From an uncultured Clostridia bacterium (GTDB taxonomy: Bacteria > Bacillota > Clostridia > TANB77 > CAG-508), in assembly GCA_948934525.1 (NCBI GenBank), contig CAQZSK010000004.1, forward strand, positions 19,470-83,469: a stretch of DNA of 64,000 nucleotides, given 5' to 3'. The notes beneath the pieces were generated by a model. That model searched no databases. It worked only from the letters and a program-made list of their open reading frames with translations, and was not told where the DNA came from. The translations under genes were made by a program, and so were the position numbers. Shown here in pieces: positions 44,100 to 53,814 of the stretch (the stretch's first letter is position 1; the number at the start of each line of letters is the position of its first letter).

Positions 44100-44515
44100 T
44101 GATTGTAATATATACTGGGAATAAAGAAGTTGATAAAATTTTAGAAAATGAAATAAAAGGCTCTATGGTGATAAGTTATGCAGAGTTTCTTATAGAAGAT
44201 GACAAATTTAAAGAACAAACGGTGATTTTAAGTTCAAGTGCTATTAAAGAAAATTTTAGAGAATACTTATATATGCTCAGAAGCAAAAACATTAGAGTAA
44301 TTCTATTAATGAAGAATAAAAAAGAAGAAAATGTGAGAATAGCATTAGAAAATGGAATTTATGATTTGGTTTTTGGAAATTTCTATCCAAGTCAAATAAG
44401 GGAAATTATAGACAAACCGCGAAGGTTTAGTGATATTGCAAAGTTATATGAGAAAACTTTTAACATCAAATTAAAAGGAAAGAGTAGATTAAGTTTTAAC
44501 CATTTAAAATTTTAA
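44099..44515 (+). CDS. Receiver-like alpha/beta protein of the element
   Basis: A 138-residue protein whose ATG overlaps the M23 stop (TAATG) and is preceded by gggagg. Alternating strands and helices (IVIYTGNKEV, VILSSSAIKENF, IRVILLMKNK, NGIYDLVFGNFYP) resemble a response-regulator receiver or TadZ-like N-terminal domain, without a clear phospho-acceptor set. It is separate from the M23 protein if the CGGG shift occurs; otherwise it would be a C-terminal fusion. Function unknown. Confidence 0.7.
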   Translation: MIVIYTGNKEVDKILENEIKGSMVISYAEFLIEDDKFKEQTVILSSSAIKENFREYLYMLRSKNIRVILLMKNKKEENVRIALENGIYDLVFGNFYPSQIREIIDKPRRFSDIAKLYEKTFNIKLKGKSRLSFNHLKF

Positions 44516-44567
44516 TTAGAAAGGAGATGATGTTAGAATTAGAAAAATTAAGAGAAAAAGTAATAGT

Positions 44568-45281
44568 ATGAGAGTGATATATATTATTATAACAATATCT
44601 TTGATAATATTTATTATAAGCTCTTATTCATATATTAAGGATTTTTTAGAACGTGAAAAAAGTAGGAAGTGGAATAATGAATTGATGGAAAATGCAATAA
44701 TAGAAGAAAATTTGCAAAAGAGCTTTGAAGTTGATTGGCAAAAAATTAAAAATATCAATCAAGATATTATTGGATGGATTAGAATTGAAAAAACGAATAT
44801 AAACTATCCTATTTTACACGATGATAATAATTTAAACTATCTAAACCATTCTTTTAATGGAGAATATAATAGCAATGGTTCTATATTTACTTTAGATAGG
44901 AATCCTTTCATGATAGAAGAAACAACAATATATGGACACAATATGAAGAATAAGAGTATGTTTTCAGAGCTAGAAAAGTATATGAGTGAAGACTTTCTAA
45001 AAGCACATAATACTTTTGAATTATATACTAAAAATCAAAATTATAGTGCAAGGATATTTAGTTGCTATTCTACTAATGTTTATGAAGAACAAAAAAATAC
45101 TGCATTATTAGAATTCAGAGAAAAAATAGAATATTATAAAAAGAAGAGCAAACATCATGTTGAAAATATAGGAGAAGTAAAAAAAATAATAAAGTTATCT
45201 ACTTGCTCATACTTAAATAATCATACTAATCCTACTTCTGAAAGGTATTATATAATAGCTACAATAGAGCCATTTAAGTAA
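44568..45281 (+). CDS. Class B sortase
   Basis: A 237-residue sortase: one N-terminal membrane helix (about 1-20) and the sortase fold with the catalytic His in YGHNM, Cys in LSTCSY and Arg in SERYYIIA. The class B insertions and WIRIEKTNINYPIL start are present. It probably attaches the adhesin at 46105 to the wall or to itself. The ribosome site aaaggag lies 40 nt upstream; an ATT start at 44538 is possible but unusual, so the start is uncertain. Confidence 0.9.
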   Translation: MRVIYIIITISLIIFIISSYSYIKDFLEREKSRKWNNELMENAIIEENLQKSFEVDWQKIKNINQDIIGWIRIEKTNINYPILHDDNNLNYLNHSFNGEYNSNGSIFTLDRNPFMIEETTIYGHNMKNKSMFSELEKYMSEDFLKAHNTFELYTKNQNYSARIFSCYSTNVYEEQKNTALLEFREKIEYYKKKSKHHVENIGEVKKIIKLSTCSYLNNHTNPTSERYYIIATIEPFK

Positions 45282-45376
45282 AAAAGTAGTTAACTATTGT
45301 AGATAAAAAATAAAAAATTTTTTTCTCAGATTAAAAAAATAAAAAGTATATGCTATATTCTTATGCGAGGTGATTT

Positions 45377-46049
45377 ATGATGAAAAAATATTTTTTTATA
45401 ATTCTATTAATTGTATTGTCAATTTTAGTAAGTGTTTTTATAGTACTAGGAAGACAAAATGGTAAAGTTGTATATTCTATTTTGAAAAATATACCTAAAA
45501 ATTCAAATATTATAAAAGATGAAAATGATAGCATAAATGTTGAGGTAGGAAAAGAGATAGAAAATGTAAGTGTAAATAAGAAAAATACCAATGAGAAAGA
45601 AGGACTATCATCTTCATCTAAAAGAAAAGACACGAAAGAAGATGAAGAATCAAAAACTAAAACTCGAACAAATTCAAAAAATAATTACGAAAGTCAAAAA
45701 GATAACAACAAACGGAAGTAAAAAAGAGACAATTAGTAATGCTACTAGCAAAAGGAAAGAAAATACTCATTCAAATAAAAATGATAAAACTGAAGCTACA
45801 AACAAACAAGCGAATAATAAACATACGCACTCAATTATTGGAACAAGTGGGATGTGGGTAACTTCAGTAGATAAGATTATAAAAGAATGGGATAGACTTT
45901 CAAATTACTATGAAGAGTTGTTAAATAAAAATAAAATAACATGGGAGGAATATTGCCAAAAATGTCCAAATGGTTATTATAATGTAATGCATTGTGTTAC
46001 AGACTTAAATTGTAACTATATAACATGGGATTGGCAATATGTAAATTAA
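45377..46049 (+). CDS. Secreted Lys-rich protein, frame broken at CGGA
   Basis: One 223-residue protein when C45713 is dropped. It has an N-terminal membrane or signal segment (1-25), a long Lys/Glu/Thr/Asn linker and a C-terminal domain with HTHSIIGTSGMWV, EEYCQKCPNGY and HCVTDLNC, whose four cysteines suggest disulphides or metal. Read straight, it stops right after the site (KRK) and the whole C-terminal domain is lost. No family recognised. The gene lies between the sortase and its likely substrate. A terminator follows. Confidence 0.7.
45713..45716 (+). other. CGGA recoding site in the secreted protein gene
   Basis: Context AAA CGGA AGT; the straight frame ends at the TAA two codons later. 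Confidence 0.7.
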
Positions 46050-46057
46050 TAAAAATG

Positions 46058-46088
46058 AAAAAGAGGGTAAGATACCTCTTTTTTTTTA
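46058..46088 (+). terminator. Terminator before the adhesin gene
   Basis: aaaagagg pairs with cctctttt around an 8-nt loop, followed by a long T-run. Confidence 0.85.
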
Positions 46089-46104
46089 AGGAGGCAACAG
46101 TAAA

Positions 46105-49100
46105 ATGAAAAGAAAAAATATAAAAATTTTTAGTATAATATGTTTAATCATTAGTTTACTTTCAAATATTTTACCTATTGTGAGTTTAGCAGCAGGTGGT
46201 AGAGGTACATTTGAAGTATATAACATTTCTAGTAATATAAGAACAACAGTAAATAACGAGGAATGGGGAATTACTAGCAAAAAAATACATGATTCTACAA
46301 CAAATAAATGGAAGACAGCTTTTTGCGTTGAGTTACGGAGTAGAATTATATATGGGGAATAAAAAAGGAGAATACACAAAGAACTATGCAAAACAGGATT
46401 TAAGTAAGGCATATAAAGTGGCGTATGTAGGCTGGTATCAAAAACATCCTAATGTAGTATTAGACGAAAGCAATATGGAAACTTATAAAAAAGAATATGT
46501 TTTTACGCAGCAATTGATATGGCAAACTTTAAAATTTAGTCCAGGAAAATTTGTAGATAGTTCACTAGAAACAGAATATCAAACCTTTAAGAGCAATGTA
46601 GAAAAGAAAATTAAGGAAATGGACTTAAGAGTTAGCTTTAATGGAAGCACTAATACAATAGACATAGGACAAAGTAAAACATTGCAAGATAAAAATAAGG
46701 TATTGAAATCATATCCAACTTTTGATGTTACAGATAGTGGTATTAGATTTGAACATACAAAAGGTAGTAATGATTTGAAAATTACGATAACAAATGAGTG
46801 TAAGGTTGAATCATATCAGTTGACAGATCAAAAGGCGAAAAAGTTAGGAATTCAATTAAAATATGGTGGAAATGATTTCGGAGCATTTATATTTGATGAC
46901 GGAGACCAAACTGTAATGTATACAAATGGTTATACCAGTGATCCTACATTGTTTTTAAATATAAATGTAAATTTATATGGAAACTTAGAAATTGCAAAAA
47001 AAGATGATAAGGGCAATTTTATAGCAAATACAAAATTTAAAATAAGTTACAATAGTGATATGTCAAATATCATAGGTATATATACTACAGGAGAGAACGG
47101 AAAAGTTGTGATAAATGATTTGAATCCAAAAGTGATTTATATTCAAGAAGTAGAAGTACCAGACAATTTAATACTAGATACGGAAGTCCATTCAATAGTA
47201 GTAAAACCAAACGATACAACTACTTATACGGCAACTAATAGCTGGAAGCAAGGAAGAATAAAAGCCATAAAAAAAGATAAAGAAACAGGAAAGGTAGTAA
47301 AAAAGGATGGAACAGTTTTTGATATTTACAATTCCAGTAACAATAAAGTTTCTAGTATGACGACAAATGTGGAGGGAATTGCGACATCAGAACTATTAGA
47401 TTATGGGATTTATTATATTAAAGAGTCAAAAGCACCAAATTCATACACAATTAAAGCTGAAGTAAGTGAAAATATTAACATAAACGAGAATGGAAAAATT
47501 TACGAAATAATCGTAACTAATACTAGAGTCAAAGGAAAAGTAATAATTTCAAAAGAGGATAGCAAAACAGGAAAAAAAGTTCAAGGAGAAGGAAGTCTGC
47601 AAGGAGCAGTTTATGGCATATATGCTAGAAATCCAATATTAGATCCAGCAGATGGAAGTGCAATTTATAATCAGGATGAAAAAATAGGAGAAGTAATAAC
47701 TGACAAAGATGCTAATGCTAGTATGAATGAGTTATATTTAGGCGAATATTATGTCAAAGAAATTAAACCAAGCTTAGGATATAATTTGGATACTACTGAA
47801 TACGATTTTAGCTTAGACTATGAAGGACAAGAGGTAACTATTGTTACTAAAAATGTAGAGGTGAAAGAAAGAGTTATTTCACAGCCATTTCAAATCATAA
47901 AAGTATCTGTAGAAGGTTCAACAGAAGCACAACTATTAAAAGGAGCAGAATTTACTATAAAAGCTCAAAAAGATATAGAAAAATTTGGCTCGTGGGAGGA
48001 AGCGCCAGTCGCAAAAAATGCAAATGGTGAAGAAACAACTATTTTGACAACAGATGAAAAGGGATATGCAATTAGTGAACGATTGCCATATCGGAACGTA
48101 TATTGTGCGTGAAACGAAAGTTCCAGAGAATATGTCTAAAGTAGAAGATTTTAAAGTGGTAATAGAAAAAGATAGTAGTGAACCACAAGTTTGGCGAGTT
48201 TTTAATGATGAAGCATTTACGTCTGTTTTAGCAATTGTAAAAAAAGATACAGAGACAAATAAGACAGTTCAAATAAAAGGTGCAAAATTCAAGATAAAAA
48301 ATCTAGATACTGGCAAATATTTTGGATATTGGGAATGGAATCCTTTGCCACATTACGTTGATTCATGGGTGACAGATGACAGTGGTAGTGTAATGACTGG
48401 AGATAAATTAAGAATTGGTAGATATCAATTAGAAGAAATAGCAGCACCAGAGGGCTATCTTATTAGCCCCGCACCAATACCATTTGAGATAAAATCTGGA
48501 ACCGCGTATGAAATGTTACCAGATCAAAACACCGTTGTTATTACAGTGCAACAAAAAGATATCTCAGCAAAAGGAAAAGTAAATGTAGAAAAATATGGAG
48601 AAGTATTAAGTGACTTTAAAGATGGAAAATTTATATATCAAGAGAAAGGATTAGCGAATGCCGAATTTGAAATCATAGCTAGGGAAGACATTTTAGATCC
48701 AGCTAATGATAAAACAGTTATGTATAAAAAAGGAATGGTAGTAGATACTATTATTACAAGTGAGAATGGTAAAGGTATATCAAAAGAAATTCCCTTAGGA
48801 GAATATTCCATAAGAGAATCTAAAAGTCCAGAAGGCTTTATATTAAATAGTGAAGAAAAAGATTTTTCACTAAAATATAAAGATGAGAACACAGAAATTA
48901 TTTTTATGGACACATCTTTTAAAAATGAAAGACAAAAAGTAGATTTAAATATAATAAAAAAGGATTCAAAGAGTGATAAAAGACTTGAAGGTGCAATATT
49001 TGAACTATATGCAAAGTCAGATATAATAAACTATAAAGGTGATATTATAGTAAAAGAAGGACAACTAATAGAAACAGCAAAAAGTGATGAAAATGGAAAT

Positions 49101-49937
49101 GTTCATTTTGTATTAGATTTACCATTAGCTGAATTTGAAGCTAGAGAGGTCAAATCGCCATTAGGCTATCAATTAAGCAATGAAGTAATTGAAATAAATG
49201 CTCTATATAAAGGAGAAGACGTTCAAACTATAATTTTAGAATACGAATTTAAAAATGATAAAGTGCCTTGTGGCATAGTTAAAGTCAAGAAAAAAGATAG
49301 TTTTGATAAAAATAAAAAATTAGAGAATATTGAATTTAATATTTCCAGTGAGAAAGACATGAGCAAAGTTATTACAACTGTTAAAACTAATCGTGAGGGG
49401 ATTGCAATTTTTGAAGATTTAGTATTAGGTACATATTATATTCAAGAATCGAGACAAGTTGATGGATATATTCTAAACGATACAATATATCAAGTAAAAA
49501 TAAGCGAAGATGGTGAAATACTAAACATCAATTGTGAAAATAAACCTACAGAAATGACATTTTCTAAAGTAGATCAGACAGGAAAAAATGAATTACCAGG
49601 AGCAAAGATTCAAATCATTGACAAAGAAACAGGAAAAGTTATTGAAGAATGGATATCAGCAAAAGAACCACATACTATTCATTATCTCACTGAAGGAAGG
49701 GAATATATAATGCGAGAAATAATAGCACCTGAGGGTTATAAACTTGCTGAAGAAATTGTTTTTACGGCTGGTGACGGACAAAAAGTTACAATGAAAGACG
49801 AACTTAAAACAATAGTGCAAACTGGAAATGAAACAAACTATTTCCTATTAATTAGTTGCATCATAGTTTCGGTATCAGGATTAATAATAGGAATGATTGC
49901 CTTAAAAAGAAATAGAAATAGAAAAACAAAAAATTAA
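46105..49937 (+). CDS. Thioester/CnaB-repeat surface adhesin, two CGGA breaks
   Basis: A 1276-residue cell-surface protein if C46336 and C48092 are dropped. It has a signal peptide (1-30), and a thioester domain with FCVELGVELYMG (Cys) and FTQQLIWQTL (Gln). About eight SpaA/CnaB-type domains follow, each with a KxD start and a LxxGxYxxxE end (for example LPYGTYIVRETKVPE). A C-terminal membrane helix and RNRNRKTKN tail follow IVQTGNETN, a possible sorting signal without LPxTG. Both breaks fall in conserved Gly positions; read straight, the protein would be three fragments. Thioester domains bind host surfaces covalently. The class B sortase gene is 800 bp upstream. Confidence 0.85.
46336..46339 (+). 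other. CGGA recoding site 1 in the adhesin
   Basis: Context TTA CGGA GTA, just after the thioester Cys; the join reads CVELGVELYMG. Confidence 0.75.
48092..48095 (+). other. CGGA recoding site 2 in the adhesin
   Basis: Context TAT CGGA ACG. GGA supplies the near-invariant Gly of the CnaB motif LPYGTYIVRE. Confidence 0.8.
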
Positions 49938-49991
49938 AAACTGGAGTGATATTTAATCACCCTTAAAAAAAACATAAGGAGGAACTTATAT

Positions 49992-50249
49992 ATGTTAAAA
50001 ATTAATGAAGTTAGAATCAATAGAATTAATAAAGGGAAATTTTTAGGCTATGCAAGTATTTTAATAGAAGGTGGTCTAATTATAGAAGGAATCGAATTAT
50101 ATGAAGGAAGAAATGGCAGATATATTCTTATGCCATTGAGCCGTCAAAAAAATGTAAGAAGGAATAGTGCATATCCAATGACAGAAGAAGCAAGAACTAC
50201 AATTTTACAAGAAATATCAGCTAAATATGATGAAGGAGTAGAAGTATAA
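49992..50249 (+). CDS. spoVG: SpoVG family RNA/DNA-binding regulator
   Basis: An 85-residue SpoVG protein: KINEVRINRINKGKFLGYASI, GRNGRYILMPLSRQ, then NSAYPMTEEARTTI. SpoVG proteins bind nucleic acid and affect sporulation, division and surface genes. On this element it probably regulates element or host genes after transfer. aaggagg precedes the ATG; a terminator follows. Confidence 0.92.
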   Translation: MLKINEVRINRINKGKFLGYASILIEGGLIIEGIELYEGRNGRYILMPLSRQKNVRRNSAYPMTEEARTTILQEISAKYDEGVEV

Positions 50250-50259
50250 AAAGAAATAT

Positions 50260-50287
50260 GAGGTACAGATTTTATCTGTATCTCTTT
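50260..50287 (+). terminator. Terminator after spoVG
   Basis: gaggtacaga pairs with tctgtatctc around a 5-nt loop, followed by TTT. Confidence 0.75.
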
Positions 50288-50312
50288 AAATTTTATATTG
50301 GGAGGCAAACAA

Positions 50313-50906
50313 ATGAAACAAGCAATTTTACCAGAATTAGAAAAAGTAAAGCAACAAGCAGACTTTATGATAAAAAATAAAGAGATATTAGATGATAAGG
50401 ACATAGAAACATTTTTGAAAAGTTTAGAAAAGATAAGATATGATATGTTTGCAAAAGTAAGATTAAATAATAAAAACAGAATAGGAAGGGAACCCATTAG
50501 TTATATTAATGAAGAGTATAAAGCAGAAGTAAAACAAGGAATATTAAAGATATACATACCAGAGGTGTTACCAAAATTTAAAAATATTAGCAATTATGCT
50601 TATAAGAATATTATGATAAGTACAGCAGAGGCAATAAAAGACTATCAAGGATTATTTGATAAAAGACTAACCTTGGTGGTTATTATAGTTCATGAAAAAC
50701 AAGTTAATATGGATATAGATAACAAGTATGTAAAGCCAATAATAGATTCTTTAGTATTACAAAATATCATTCAAGATGATAATATCAGTAATATGATGTA
50801 TATGGTACAAGGGAAAAATGACACTAAAAAGCCATATACGGAAGTATTTGTAATGGATGCGACGTATATGACGACATGGTTAGAAAAATTAGCAGATACT
50901 TTTTAA
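50313..50906 (+). CDS. RusA-like endonuclease-fold protein
   Basis: A 197-residue protein. The C-terminal half has VNMDIDNKYVKPIIDSL and IIQDDNIS, matching the RusA pattern of spaced acidic residues and Lys (DxDN..K...D...DD) that cut Holliday junctions. The N-terminal 90 residues are helical. The ATG at 50313 follows gggagg. It may resolve recombination or replication intermediates of the element; activity is inferred. Confidence 0.65.
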   Translation: MKQAILPELEKVKQQADFMIKNKEILDDKDIETFLKSLEKIRYDMFAKVRLNNKNRIGREPISYINEEYKAEVKQGILKIYIPEVLPKFKNISNYAYKNIMISTAEAIKDYQGLFDKRLTLVVIIVHEKQVNMDIDNKYVKPIIDSLVLQNIIQDDNISNMMYMVQGKNDTKKPYTEVFVMDATYMTTWLEKLADTF

Positions 50907-51055
50907 AAATATGAAATTTTTTAAGAAAAAGTAAAACAAAAAAATTCATTATAAAAAAACATAAAACATTGAAAAGGTAACAAAAAATATCAATTTTTTC
51001 AACAGTTTAAAGAGCCATTGAAAAAATGATAAATCTTAAACAAAAGGAGGGGGTT

Positions 51056-51994
51056 ATGTGTAAAGAAGAATTAAAAAAAGAAGATATTAAAATTTTAGAG
51101 TTTTTGTCAAAATATAAGCTATTGAAAGTAGAGGATGCAAGCTTAATTTATAGAACAAAAAGATATTATAGACAGAGAGTAAATAGATTAATAAAAGATA
51201 AATATGTTAAAAAGTATAAAGCCTATATTATGCTAGATAAAAAAGGGAGAAAAGCTTTAAATTTAACAGGTACAGCTTATATAAAGAATATACAAAATGA
51301 AAAATATATGGATAGACTAAAAGCGATTGCAAGAATAGCAACAATAACAATCAATTCAAAAATTAAGTTTATTCCTAGTTGGGACATAAAAGAAAAAGAC
51401 CAGTATACAGAAACTGCTAGAAAATATGTAGGAAAAATAATAATAGATGAGAAGGAATATCTTGTATATTACATAGCATATAAAAAAGAAAATGTATATA
51501 TAAAACAATTGCTATTTGATATAAATAAGGCTATTAACTATGATGAAATAATTATTTTTGTAGAAAATCTTAATGTGATACAAGAAAAGTATGCTAATTT
51601 GTGTTTGGCAAAAGAAAATACTTATATTATATTAAATACGATACAAAATAAGGAATTGTTAAAAAAGTATGAAAAAATTGATATACATGAGCTTTTAGAG
51701 AAAACTTATAAGCAGGAAATTTTAATAAGTAATTGGGAAGAGGCAGATTATTTATTACAAGATAACACATATATAGTCAATATGATATTTATTAATACTG
51801 AGAAAATAGAAAGAATAAATTGGTATTACAGAGAAAATAGCAATTCAACAAGAAAAATTGAAGTAATAACAATAGAAGAAAATGCAGAAAAGCTAAAAGA
51901 AATTTTATCAGAGCAATGCAAAATAAAGATAATTGACAGAGATCTATTAAACAGAGAGTTATTAGGAGGTATGAATGAAACAATTACTGAGTAA
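51056..51994 (+). CDS. Winged-helix protein next to VirD4
   Basis: A 312-residue protein. Residues 8-70 are a winged helix (ILEFLSKYKLLKVEDASLIY, YRQRVNRLIKDKYVKKY), similar to replication-relaxation and MobC-type proteins of Gram-positive plasmids. The rest is alpha/beta without a motif I recognise. It overlaps virD4 by 20 bp, suggesting a role in loading DNA on the coupling protein. The ATG at 51056 follows aaaggagggg. Confidence 0.65.
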   Translation: MCKEELKKEDIKILEFLSKYKLLKVEDASLIYRTKRYYRQRVNRLIKDKYVKKYKAYIMLDKKGRKALNLTGTAYIKNIQNEKYMDRLKAIARIATITINSKIKFIPSWDIKEKDQYTETARKYVGKIIIDEKEYLVYYIAYKKENVYIKQLLFDINKAINYDEIIIFVENLNVIQEKYANLCLAKENTYIILNTIQNKELLKKYEKIDIHELLEKTYKQEILISNWEEADYLLQDNTYIVNMIFINTEKIERINWYYRENSNSTRKIEVITIEENAEKLKEILSEQCKIKIIDRDLLNRELLGGMNETITE

Positions 51995-53810
51995 GATATT
52001 ATCGCATAAAGCTATAATATCTTTTATTTTGTTATTTATATCAATACAAATAGTGATTCCGATTACAGTAAGCTATATGAGATTACTCGAAAAAGGTTTT
52101 AACAAAGGATATAATCTAATTGAGATTAAAAATGTGATAGATTGTTTTAGTGCTGTTTATCATAATAAAATATTAGGTCTTATTTGGCTCATAATTGCTT
52201 CTATTTTGATTTTTAGTATATACAACATATATTTTACTGGCAAACAACTAAAAAATGAAAGAGAGGGCATAATTTTTAAAAAGAAAGATGGAACACATGG
52301 AACAGCTAATTTCGCAACAGCTGAAGAGATAAATGTGCTAAATATAGGAAAAGACAAGGAAAATGGAATTGTGCTTGGGAAAACAATGGAAACAAATAAA
52401 ACTATCATATTGCCAGACAGTTATAAAGATGTTAATAGGAATATAATGATATGGGGAGCATCTGGTTCAGGAAAATCAACAGGTTTTATTATTCCTAATG
52501 TTCTTAAAATCTCAGAACAAGAAAAGCAAATAGAAATGATAGAAAAAATGGCTTTAAAGGGGAAAAATATAGTTTGTACAGATCCTAAAGGAGAACTATA
52601 TGATATAACAAGTAAAACGCTAAAAAAATACGGCTATGAAGTAAAAATTTTTAATCTAGTAAATCCAAAACATTCGGATGGAATTGACTTAATTAATCTC
52701 ATTGAAGATGAAGTGGATGCACAAGTTTTTGCTCAAGTAGTAATAAACACTACACAAAACATTGGAAAAAGAGGAGAAGAGTTTTGGCAAAATACACAAG
52801 AAAATCTATTAAAGGCATTATTATTACACATAAGATTTGAAGTGGAAGATAAAAATAAAAAAAATATGAGATATTTAAATTCAATTTTGGCATCAGGAGA
52901 TATAAAAAAGATAGATGAAGTATTTAAGAGTTCAAGGGGAATTACTAAAATAGCCTATAATGTGTATTGCCAAGCAACAGAAGCAATTAGGCAAAGCACA
53001 GTAATAGGGTTGGCTACCAAATTACAAATATTTCAATTGAATGAAATTGCAGCAATAACAGAAAGAGATGATATAGACTTTTTAGATTTGAATGATAAAA
53101 AAATGGCTATTTATTGTATTACAAGTGATATGGATACAACAATGAGTTTTCTAAGTAGTCTATTTTTTTCGTTTTTATTTATAAAAACTATAAGGCAAGC
53201 AGACAAAAATCCATGTGGAGAGCTAAATAGACATCTTTATATTTTTTTAGATGAATTTGCTAATATTGGTCAAATTCCAAATTTTCAAGAAAAACTTTCT
53301 ACGATTCGTTCAAGAGCAATTTCGGCTATAATTGTATGTCAACATATAGCAGGCTTAAAAGTTCTATATCCAAATGATATGTGGCAAGGCTTAATAGGAA
53401 ACTGTGATATAAAAATTATTATGGGAACAAACGACTTATTAACAGCTCAATACATTTCAGATATGCTAGGAATATCAACGGTCGAAACCAACTCTATAAA
53501 AAAAGATGCAGCATTTGATGGAATATTAGAATATGGAACAGAATCAACATCTTCAACAAGACGAAATTTATTAAATCCAGATGAAATAATGCGAATGAGT
53601 AATGATGAACAAATTATTATGATTAGAGGTCAGAAACCTTTTAAATGTAAGAAACTTAGGTATTGGGAATATGGATTAGGAAAGAATGTAGAACGAACAA
53701 TGATTGAAGAGTATATACCAAAGACGAGTCATATAATAAAGCCAATTATAGAAGAAAATATAGCAAAGAAGTTACCATCATTTGAAGAATTTTTAAGAGG
53801 AAGGAAGTGA
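51975..53810 (+). CDS. virD4: VirD4/TraG conjugal coupling protein
   Basis: A 611-residue ATPase with two N-terminal membrane helices (about 12-33 and 58-78), Walker A WGASGSGKSTGF, the motif VCTDPKGELY and Walker B LYIFLDEFANIGQIPNF. It couples the relaxosome to the T4SS channel. No relaxase gene is in the window, so its partner lies further right or elsewhere. Confidence 0.95.
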   Translation: MKQLLSKILSHKAIISFILLFISIQIVIPITVSYMRLLEKGFNKGYNLIEIKNVIDCFSAVYHNKILGLIWLIIASILIFSIYNIYFTGKQLKNEREGIIFKKKDGTHGTANFATAEEINVLNIGKDKENGIVLGKTMETNKTIILPDSYKDVNRNIMIWGASGSGKSTGFIIPNVLKISEQEKQIEMIEKMALKGKNIVCTDPKGELYDITSKTLKKYGYEVKIFNLVNPKHSDGIDLINLIEDEVDAQVFAQVVINTTQNIGKRGEEFWQNTQENLLKALLLHIRFEVEDKNKKNMRYLNSILASGDIKKIDEVFKSSRGITKIAYNVYCQATEAIRQSTVIGLATKLQIFQLNEIAAITERDDIDFLDLNDKKMAIYCITSDMDTTMSFLSSLFFSFLFIKTIRQADKNPCGELNRHLYIFLDEFANIGQIPNFQEKLSTIRSRAISAIIVCQHIAGLKVLYPNDMWQGLIGNCDIKIIMGTNDLLTAQYISDMLGISTVETNSIKKDAAFDGILEYGTESTSSTRRNLLNPDEIMRMSNDEQIIMIRGQKPFKCKKLRYWEYGLGKNVERTMIEEYIPKTSHIIKPIIEENIAKKLPSFEEFLRGRK

Positions 53811-53814
53811 AAGA

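Noticed and set aside
44530..44571. 13-codon ORF with a good ribosome site before the sortase
   Set aside because: Too short to support as a gene; possibly a leader peptide, but nothing else points to it.
8225..48095. P-site slippage as the mechanism of the CGG shifts
   Set aside because: The preceding codons (TCA, ATT, AAT, AAA, TTA, TAT) share no slippery pattern and re-pair poorly in the +1 frame, so a four-base reading or skip at the CGG itself fits better.
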